Part shown: piece by piece, positions 33,231 to 38,955 of the stretch | Layout of the letters: each line of letters starts with the position of its first letter | How positions within the stretch are numbered: position 1 is the stretch's first letter | DNA from: Chondrus crispus | Lineage: Eukaryota; Rhodophyta; Florideophyceae; Gigartinales; Gigartinaceae | Assembly: GCF_000350225.1 (NCBI RefSeq) | Contig: NW_005178483.1 | Span: 6,305 to 45,259, forward strand | DNA: 38,955 nt | Direction: 5' to 3' | Position numbers and translations under genes: made by a program | Notes under the pieces: model-generated | What the model saw: only the letters and a program-made list of their open reading frames with translations | Databases searched by the model: none | What the model was told of the DNA's origin: nothing

Positions 33231-33707
33231 TCACTCTCGGGCTTGTGAAGCCTGCCTTATTCGTTGAAAAGTGCGTCGTCCAGAGTCAAACTCCCTCTCA
33301 TGGACAGGAGAGGGCCCATGGTGCTTCAGTGTAGCGCGAGAATGCCAGACCGTCCGGCAGCTGCAGCAGATAGCTTGCCTACATGTAGAACACCACTGCA
33401 CTTGGCGCGAGCCCTTTCTAAGTGCCTTGGGCCCGTCTTTTGTCCGTCTTTTGACCCCAATACAGAGTACGCAGTAGATTTGGGTCCCACTGACCTTCTC
33501 GTGCAGTACATTCCGGTTCAACCTACGCAATTGCGAACACGAAGGGAAGGGGAAGTGTCTCTGGAAATTAGCCGTAGAGGGCTGGAAACGGAGATATGTT
33601 TTTGTGTGACGTTGTTCAGTTTGTTTGCCATTTGAGATGGAGAGCCTTTTATATGTGATCTTCGTGATGCCCCCACACAACTCACACAAAGCCATCACAA
33701 AATGCAC
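33231..33707 (-). pseudogene. Cys/His-rich remnant resembling the C-terminal domain of piggyBac-like transposases
   Basis: The frame has no ATG at its upstream end (it opens with GTG). Near its C-terminus it has YCVLCIGVKRR ... WCSTCRQAICCSCRTVWH, spacing C-x2-C-x(about 23)-C-x2-C-x4-C-C-x-C-x4-H. This is the pattern of the zinc-binding tail of piggyBac/IS4-type transposases. No catalytic domain is found upstream; instead the frame runs into a 20-bp tandem repeat. It is probably a transposase fragment, and a small zinc-finger protein is the alternative. Confidence 0.4.
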
Positions 33708-33730
33708 ACTGCCATCACAAAATGCACACT
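33691..33730 (+). repeat. 20-bp tandem duplication
   Basis: GCCATCACAAAATGCACACT occurs twice in direct succession, preceded by a partial copy (GCCATCACA at the junction with CTCACACAAA) and followed by GTCAGTGTG, which pairs with the preceding CACACT. Confidence 0.85.
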
Positions 33731-33764
33731 GTCAGTGTGAGAGTTTTGATTTCAAGGTTGACGC

Positions 33765-33826
33765 CACGTGTAAAACATTGCATATCGATCCACACGTGTA
33801 ATACATTGCATTTAGGTCCACACGTG
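33765..33826 (+). repeat. 28-bp CACGTG iterons, array 1 (three sites)
   Basis: CACGTG occurs at 33765, 33793 and 33821, exactly 28 bases apart. Each of the first two is followed by TAAAACATTGC or TAATACATTGC. The last site lies 10 bases before the hairpin element at 33836. Confidence 0.9.
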
Positions 33827-33835
33827 TGATGTGTT

Positions 33836-33973
33836 TGTCGCGCGACAAGATCTACAAAAGCTGTATGGGTGGCTACCCATACTAGAATCAACCTCTAAAA
33901 AATTAACAAAAATTAATCTAGTTCCAGTATGGCTGGCCAGCCATACAGCTTTTGTAAATCTTGTCGCGCGACA
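33836..33973. repeat. 138-bp nested-palindrome element, copy 1
   Basis: The two ends are the perfect palindrome TGTCGCGCGACA. The outer arms (about 27 bp, one mismatch, including ACAAAAGCT) are inverted repeats. Inside lie two further hairpins, GTATGGGTGGCTACCCATAC and the perfect palindrome GTATGGCTGGCCAGCCATAC. They flank a 44-base AT-rich linker with a weak ATTAA/TTAAT pairing. The strand would fold as a cloverleaf or T shape. No coding capacity. Confidence 0.92.
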
Positions 33974-33984
33974 GCCATTACATA

Positions 33985-34275
33985 TTACAGGGTCGCTCAA
34001 TAGTGCCTACTTTAGTAGTGTTTCCCTCTATATAGTGCTATGGCTCACTCTCTGGCACAGGTTATCATACGCTCACGTGTACCATCCGGCATGGTTCAGT
34101 ATTCAAAGGATGAATTTATTTAGTTGTGTTATACAGGCTTTGTTGTGTTTGTGTTAGCAGTGTGCATTGTCCCCAAATATATGTATTTGAGCCTCCTTTC
34201 TATAGTGCCAACCTCCCAATAGTGCCATAGCTAGAGGTATGTCACGCTATAGCACTATATCGTAGGAGGCACTGT
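33985..34275 (+). repeat. Repeat E, copy 1, with ATAGTGC sub-motifs
   Basis: This non-coding segment is also found, slightly altered, at 34605-34790, 38145-38460 and 38800 to the window end. The motif (A/T)ATAGTGC(C/T) occurs several times, including in inverted form (TATAGCACTATA at about 34252). The terminal part CCTCTATATAGTGCTA is reminiscent of pogo-type MITE ends (plant ends carry CCTCTATAAATTAATA), so it may be a MITE cluster. Confidence 0.65.
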
Positions 34276-34323
34276 ATACGATTCCGTATCATAATCGGCC
34301 AATCATCATCCACCAGCTTCTCG

Positions 34324-34441
34324 CACGTGTAAAACATTGCGTTTTGGTCACCACGTGTAATACATTGCATTTTGGTCGCCACGTGTAAAACATTGCATAT
34401 CGATCCACACGTGTAATACATTGCATTTGTGTCCACACGTG
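34324..34441 (+). repeat. 28-bp CACGTG iterons, array 2 (five sites)
   Basis: CACGTG occurs at 34324, 34352, 34380, 34408 and 34436, all exactly 28 bases apart. The repeat core is CACGTGTAAWACATTGC and the rest of each unit is variable. Short minus-strand frames here with repeated HVXTK-like peptides are products of the tandem repeat, not genes. Confidence 0.93.
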
Positions 34442-34450
34442 TGATGTGTT

Positions 34451-34588
34451 TGTCGCGCGACAAGATCTACAAAAGCTGTATGGGTGGCTACCCATACTAG
34501 AATCAACCTCTAAAAAATTAACAAAAATTAATCTAGTTCCAGTATGGCTGGCCAGCCATACAGCTTTTGTAAATCTTGTCGCGCGACA
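34451..34588. repeat. 138-bp nested-palindrome element, copy 2
   Basis: It appears identical in length and sequence to copy 1 by eye and sits 10 bases after the last CACGTG of array 2. Confidence 0.92.
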
Positions 34589-34604
34589 GCCATTATATGC
34601 TACA

Positions 34605-34790
34605 GGGGGGGTTGCTCAATAGTGCCTACTTTAGTAGTGCTTCCCTCTATATAGTGCTAGTTATTTAGTTGTGTTATACAGGCTTTGTTGTGTTTGTGTT
34701 AGCAGTGTGCTTTGTCCCGAAATATATGTATTTGAGCCTCCTTTATATAGTGCCATCCCCCCAATAGCGCTATAGCTAGAGGTGCTTGTC
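34605..34790 (+). repeat. Repeat E, copy 2 (shorter variant)
   Basis: It begins TTGCTCAATAGTGCCTAC and lacks an internal segment of about 75 bases present in copy 1 (GGCTCACTCTCTGGCACAGG onward). It ends near CTATAGCTAGAGG. It is nearly identical to the end of the window (38800-38955). Confidence 0.75.
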
Positions 34791-35335
34791 ATTCTTGACA
34801 TTGTGAGCGCGAAAGACGCGAGGAAAGTATATTGAGGGGTGCTGTTGCGGCAATTCTGCGGCGGGGCACCGAGCGACCTGTAATGACGGGAATCCACCCG
34901 TATTCTTTTACTCCTCACAAGTCTGCTGCCTCCCCCTTCCTATCTTCGGGGATGGCTTCTTAAGTACACGTTCCCCGGGATGAGTCGGCTATCCCCAACC
35001 CTCCCTCCCGTAATTTCCCCTTCGATCCAGCTTCCCCTTGCCCCACCGGTAGCCACCCCCTCGTGCCATTTTCCCTTCGCGCCCTCGGCCGGCGACCTGC
35101 GCGGTCTTTCTGCCCCAGCCCGAGCCCCGTGCGGCCTATGGTTTCCCTTCGTCTCCCCGGTGGCTGGCACCCCCAATTCCCCGCGCGTGCTGTCTCGCTC
35201 CCTCCTTCCCGCCTTTCGCTTGCCCGTCCTTCGGCGGTATACGGATGCGCTCCGCCCCGTGGTACGCGTGTCCAGCCGCCACCTGGCAACCGAATGCCTC
35301 GTAACACTGCTTGAGACACACAGCAATCTCACAAA
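34791..35335. other. GC-rich intergenic stretch, pyrimidine-rich on the + strand
   Basis: The segment at about 34975-35240 is strongly C+T-rich on the + strand and gives spurious Pro/Ser frames on + and Gly/Arg frames on -. No domain is recognised. Confidence 0.4.
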
Positions 35336-35720
35336 ACTGGGCTTCGTCTCGTTGAAAAATTACGGAAGATGGTTGGTGTGGCATTGAAATTGAGATTGAC
35401 CGGTGTTTTGAGTAATCCCACGACCTCAAATTGACCAAGCAAAGTCCCAGGGCACACATCAGTGCAGATTGCAGCACAAGCAGTTGAGGACACCAAGTAC
35501 AGCTTTTCGGCTCCAGCTTCAAGTACGTCTTGCCGCCACAATTTTCGATTTCCTGCTTTAGGACGTGCACAGCAGTCAGAAAACAGTCATAGAGGCTTCG
35601 TGAGACTGGAGTCTTGAAGCATTCAAGCGTCACCCTAGAAAGGCTGCACTCCAGAATACATTTTGCTTGCTTTGCATCATTCTCACCTCCAATCAATCGT
35701 TTTGGGAATAGGCCAGGCTG
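35336..35720 (-). pseudogene. Coding-like fragment, unknown
   Basis: A - strand frame, open from about 35720 and without ATG, reads YDQPGLFPKRLIGGENDAKQ and then a Cys-rich helical stretch (SRSLYDCFLTAVHVLKQEI, LVLQSALMCALGLCLVNL). It looks like real protein with alternating hydrophobics, then changes abruptly near 35330 into the GC-rich tract. It may be an exon or gene remnant. It is divergent from the gene at 35896. No family recognised. Confidence 0.35.
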
Positions 35721-35895
35721 GTCGTATTAGAAGAAATCCCTCCGTGTGTAATCATGGCTTCTCAGAAGACAGCGTTTGAAGTCTCGAGCCCATTGGCGAG
35801 ACCCATGAATTCACGCATTTCTGTGCAACTCCAAGAGAGCCCGTGCCAAGCACTTCAGAGTCGCAGGACACAGAAGGTCGCAAGGCAGAATATCG

Positions 35896-36785
35896 ATGCA
35901 AATGGAAGTGGACAAAAGCAGTAAGCAACGAGATAACTCCAAACCCCGGCAGACTCATATTTCCCCGGAATTGGCAAATCAAGCCATTAATGATGCTATT
36001 ACATACTCAGGTGGGGACGTTGTGGTTATGGCTAGAACCTGTGCAAGTGGATTTTGTGATGCATTACAACAATGCTATGGTTCAGAAGAAATATCAGATG
36101 TGTTTATTGCTTGCGGCTCAGGTTTAAACGGCTTAATTGGATTGCAAGTCGCTGTAGAGCTGCAGAAGAGAGGTTATGCACCAGCGGTCTATGCTGCAGA
36201 GCAATCTAAGCATGCTAATTTCCGATCTGTCTGCGATGAAGCCGGAATCGACTTGCACGACTTCATTCCCAGTACGCTAGAGTTTTATTATGACATCGTT
36301 GTAGATGCCTTGCTTGGAACTGGCTTTGATGGGGGGGACATTCGACAACAGTACTGGACTGTTTACGAGATGCTAATCTCAACTCGGCTTGCGATTGTGA
36401 GCCTTGATGTACCATCTGGCTGGGATCTTTCGACGGGTCCAAGAAAAATTGATGTGACAGCAGATTCGTTTATCAAACCCGAAGTGCTAGTGTCTTTAGA
36501 AGCACCAAAGCTTGGATCAAATGTGTTTGCCGGGGGCTACCACTTTATAGCTGGTCGACATCTTCCTCAAAGCTACTTTTGGAAAAGGGAATCTCTGTTC
36601 CGGCTTTTCCCGGCGAGGAGTCAAACTGCGTGCTCATGTCAAGTAACCCGTTTCGCTTCGAAGGTGCTAATGGAGAGACATATGGGCGACCTGGACAATT
36701 CAATGCCACGCTCTACACGAAAAACCCTACCCGAGAATGGGTCGATATTGACAAGCACGATGACCTGTGGGACGAACTAGACTAG
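35896..36785 (+). CDS. YjeF_N-domain protein, NAD(P)H-hydrate epimerase-like; -1 frame break
   Basis: The first ATG is at 35896; the frame is open upstream to 35809 without ATG. The domain is Rossmann-like YjeF_N: IACGSGLNGLIGLQVAVELQ (phosphate loop), YDIVVDALLGTGFDGGDI with the conserved Asp, IVSLDVPSGWDLSTG, and the terminal VSLEAPKLGSNVFAGGYHF. Known members repair hydrated NADH/NADPH by epimerising the R form. The loop normally reads GNNGGDG, so the second Asn is retained but the Asp is missing. After SYF at 36577-36580 (a T4 run) homology continues in the -1 frame (LEKGISVPAFPGEES) to TAG at 36785, with an unusual acidic tail (NPTREWVDIDKHDDLWDELD). Read through, the protein is about 296 aa. 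It is tail-to-tail with the protease gene, 82 bases apart. Confidence 0.75.
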
Positions 36786-36867
36786 CATTAGAGTGTGCTC
36801 AGTGAGTTTAAGAGTGGAAATCATTGTCAAGTGCTATACAGGGACTCTAGCTGCGAAAAAACGCTGT

Positions 36868-37850
36868 CTACTGGCCAACTTTTTTGCTTAACGCGACGCG
36901 CCACATAATGTAATTCGACGTGGCCTGCGTCAGCGCGGAAGCTGTGACTTTTCCGGTTTGTCGCCATACGAACCCACACGCAACACCGGTGACACAGGCG
37001 GAGGCCATGTATCGAACGTTTGGCGGGTCATATCCAAGTTTTGATTTCCCTAAGTGTGCAATGCCGAAGGCACCAGACGCGATGAGTAGTGCAGATATGG
37101 ACCGGTGGCCTAGGCGTTGCTCCAACATATTCTGAATCATACCCCTAAATATAAGCTCCTCGGTAACGCCGTTCATGAATATGCCTAGGAAAGTGGCGGC
37201 TTCTTTGGCCGCGTCTAAACGAGGTGGCGTCTTGACGTCAGCAAACCGGCTTAGGGCGGCAAGTGGAACGGTGATGAGATCAGAGGCAGCACCCACAGCT
37301 AGCGCTATCAGCACATCGACTGGGGTTACCTTGAAAGTGTAGCCCAAGTCACGAGCGTGGGCCAGCTTTGAAAAGGGCGTAGAATTGTGAAGCAGTTCAC
37401 GACTGTCAAAGCTGCGGTGAACAAGCCCCAGGCTGTAACCTTTCCAGTCGGTGATATGTCCGATGACAACAGCTTAAATTCCAGTGGAAGCCAGATGCAA
37501 AGAACGGTAATCAGGTCGGCCATTTCGGAGCGAAGCGATGAGTGGTCGTCTGGCTTTGTGAGCTGAAGCAGTGACGGGATGAGGATATACGCTACGTAAA
37601 TTGCCAATATAGGGACTGCGCGGCGGCGACCGTCCATGATGTTGGGTGCACCGGCGAGGCACACTGGAACCAAAACTAATAGCACCGTCCAAGCTGCTTG
37701 CCATCCATGTCCAAATTCGTTGACAAATGTCGAAGAAGAGTAAGCCAGGAATAAAAGAGTCCAGCACATCGAGGCTGAGGACTCCAAAGTATGGGCTCGG
37801 CCGCCTGGTTCTGGCATTTTTGGAAAGCCGCGGTCAGTCATTGGCTCCAT
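36868..37850 (-). CDS. CPBP/CAAX-type intramembrane metalloprotease-like protein; -1 frame break
   Basis: ATG at 37850. About nine to ten hydrophobic segments are seen, such as WTVLLVLVPVCLAG, AVPILAIYVAYILIPSLL and AWGLFTAALTVVNCF. The upstream frame ends at 37326, but from ILRPF on the family-like reading is in the -1 frame (SKLAHARDLGYTFKVTPVDV) down to 36868. There the CPBP motifs are EELIFRG (EExxxR, metal/catalytic Glu pair) and FGIAHL (FxxxH). The third motif, usually HxxxN/D, reads QATSN, so the His is replaced by Gln. CPBP proteins are membrane proteases or scaffolds, in algae and plants often in the plastid; location is not shown here. The switch site is C CCT TTT at 37371-37377 on the coding strand. 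Confidence 0.75.
37371..37377 (-). other. C CCT TTT heptamer at the frame break of the CPBP gene
   Basis: In the upstream frame (CGC CCT TTT CAA) this fits X XXY YYZ, and a -1 shift gives CCC TTT TCA AAG, the downstream coding frame. One missing T in the run would give the same result. Confidence 0.45.
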
Positions 37851-38142
37851 GCTGAAGGATGGAACGAAGATTCTACTCGAACAGTGAAGTACAACACGGT
37901 TGAAGCTGTTTCAATTGTCTCTGCGGTAGCCGGAAAACGCTCTTGTAGAAAGCAGGGTTGCCTTGAGCACTTTGTCGTTGCTCGCTGCGATTTTTGCGTT
38001 TCTAAAAGGTTTACTAGGAAGGTACTCTTGCTAGGCCTTGCACGTGTTCGGGTGTGTGTGAACATCCGCACACGTTGCAGACTTACAGTGTATGCAGGCG
38101 AAGTAGGGGGGGTTTTCTCTGGGCAGAACGGACCGGTTGCAG
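37851..38142. other. Intergenic, upstream of the CPBP gene
   Basis: No gene is seen. It should hold the promoter of the minus-strand protease-like gene. It ends at the start of the second repeat block (AGGGGGGGTCGCTCAATTG). Confidence 0.4.
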
Positions 38143-38460
38143 GGGGGGTCGCTCAATTGTGCCTACTATAGTAGTGCTTCCCTCTATATAGTGCTATGGC
38201 TCGCCCTCTGGCACAGGTTATCACAAGCTCACACGTGTATCATCCGGCATGGTTCAGTACGCAGTACAGCTATCCATGCTGTCTTAAAGGAGACCCTGAC
38301 CAAAGGATGTTGTGTTATGCAGGCTTTGTTGTGTTTGTGTTACAAGTGTGCTTTGTCCCCAAATATATGTATTTGAGCCTCCTTTATATAGTGCCATCCC
38401 CCCAATAGTGCCATAGCTAGAGGTATGTCACGCTATAGCACTATATCGTAGGAGGCACTG
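38143..38460 (+). repeat. Repeat E, copy 3
   Basis: It matches 33990-34275 in direct orientation with scattered substitutions and one extra piece of about 40 bases (about 38257-38300). It contains the same ATAGTGC motifs and the inverted TATAGCACTATA. Confidence 0.8.
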
Positions 38461-38509
38461 TATACGATTCCGTATCATAATTGGCCAATCATCATCCACC
38501 AGCTTCTCG

Positions 38510-38627
38510 CACGTGTAAAACATTGCGTTTTGGTCACCACGTGTAATACATTGCATTTTGGTCGCCACGTGTAAAACATTGCATATCGATCCACACGTGT
38601 AATACATTGCATTTGGGTCCACACGTG
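38510..38627 (+). repeat. 28-bp CACGTG iterons, array 3 (five sites)
   Basis: CACGTG occurs at 38510, 38538, 38566, 38594 and 38622. It is nearly identical to array 2 (one or two differences seen). Confidence 0.93.
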
Positions 38628-38636
38628 TGATGTGTT

Positions 38637-38774
38637 TGTCGCGCGACAAGATCTACAAAAGCTGTATGGGTGGCTACCCATACTAGAATCAACCTCTAAA
38701 AAATTAACAAAAATTAATCTAGTTCCAGTATGGCTGGCCAGCCATACAGCTTTTGTAAATCTTGTCGCGCGACA
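38637..38774. repeat. 138-bp nested-palindrome element, copy 3
   Basis: It has the same 138 bases as copies 1 and 2 by eye and lies 10 bases after the last iteron. Confidence 0.92.
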
Positions 38775-38799
38775 GCCATTATATGCTACAGGGGGGGTT

Positions 38800-38955
38800 G
38801 CTCAATAGTGCCTACTTTAGTAGTGCTTCCCTCTATATAGTGCTAGTTATTTAGTTGTGTTATACAGGCTTTGTTGTGTTTGTGTTAGCAGTGTGCTTTG
38901 TCCCGAAATATATGTATTTGAGCGTCCTTTATATAGTGCCATCCCCCCGAATAGC
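38800..38955 (+). repeat. Repeat E, copy 4, cut by the window end
   Basis: It matches 34614-34769 almost base for base, with differences such as GAGCGTCC for GAGCCTCC and CCGAATAGC for CCAATAGC. Confidence 0.85.

Noticed and set aside
34324..34441. CRISPR-like array
   Set aside because: Units are contiguous 28-bp tandem repeats without spacers, in eukaryotic DNA with no cas genes.
34242..34495. Minus-strand frames with repeated peptide units (also 38428-38681)
   Set aside because: They translate the 28-bp iterons and the palindrome. The repeat length is not a multiple of three and the periodicity is at the DNA level.
34980..35387. Pro/Ser-rich 135-aa frame on the + strand
   Set aside because: A consequence of a strongly pyrimidine-rich strand; no domain, and the opposite strand has equally long Gly/Arg frames.
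35754..35925. Possible transit-peptide frame upstream of the epimerase-like gene (ATG at 35754)
   Set aside because: It is in another frame, ends at a stop, and would need a +1 shift, unlike the other breaks. The ATG at 35896 is the simpler start.
36868..37850. An intron as the cause of the CPBP frame change (an AG|GTAA lies at about 37330)
   Set aside because: The downstream frame is already coding-like before that site, so a one-base shift at 37371-37377 fits better than splicing.

Overview
The window looks like nuclear DNA of a eukaryote with intron-poor genes and many transposable elements. A red macroalga (florideophyte type) is my best guess. It rests on single-exon genes, a chromodomain Ty3/gypsy element, an NB-ARC gene fragment and the general look of the unknown proteins. 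No rRNA, tRNA or organelle marker settles it, so the organism is inference.

Left part (1-2803): a decayed pogo/Tigger-type DDE transposase (862-2291), then a flank of unknown nature. Centre (2804-17284): one complete 14.5-kb LTR retrotransposon on the + strand. It has two 940-bp LTRs (TGTAGTGCAA...TTGCACTACA, 16 differences by eye), a leader with a threefold tandem repeat, gag with a CCHC knuckle, a pol broken by stops (protease, RT-RNase H, integrase, chromodomain), and then about 5.6 kb of extra sequence. The extra part carries an open NB-ARC (STAND NTPase) fragment in sense and a 510-aa antisense ORF next to the 3' LTR. Gag and both cargo ORFs are open while pol is ruined, which suggests a non-autonomous element mobilised in trans.

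Middle right (17285-28293): a gene cut off flush at the LTR edge (17285-18111, - strand), about 4 kb with no gene I can support, a second decayed member of the antisense-ORF family with a coiled-coil neighbour (22019-23880, - strand), and a partial, decayed second pol copy of the same retrotransposon family on the - strand (25269-28293).

Right part (28294-38955): host-like, less GC-rich DNA. A tail-to-tail pair of unknown proteins (28776-31085 + and 32857-31179 -) is followed by a Cys-rich transposase-like remnant. Next comes a higher-order repeat block of 28-bp CACGTG iterons, each array abutting a 138-bp element with nested palindromes. A second tail-to-tail pair follows (NAD(P)HX-epimerase-like +, CPBP/CAAX protease-like -), and another copy of the repeat block ends the window. 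Three host-like genes are each split by a -1 frame change at a homopolymer. Two of those sites are exact X XXY YYZ slippery heptamers. This may be homopolymer undercalling, decay or programmed frameshifting.
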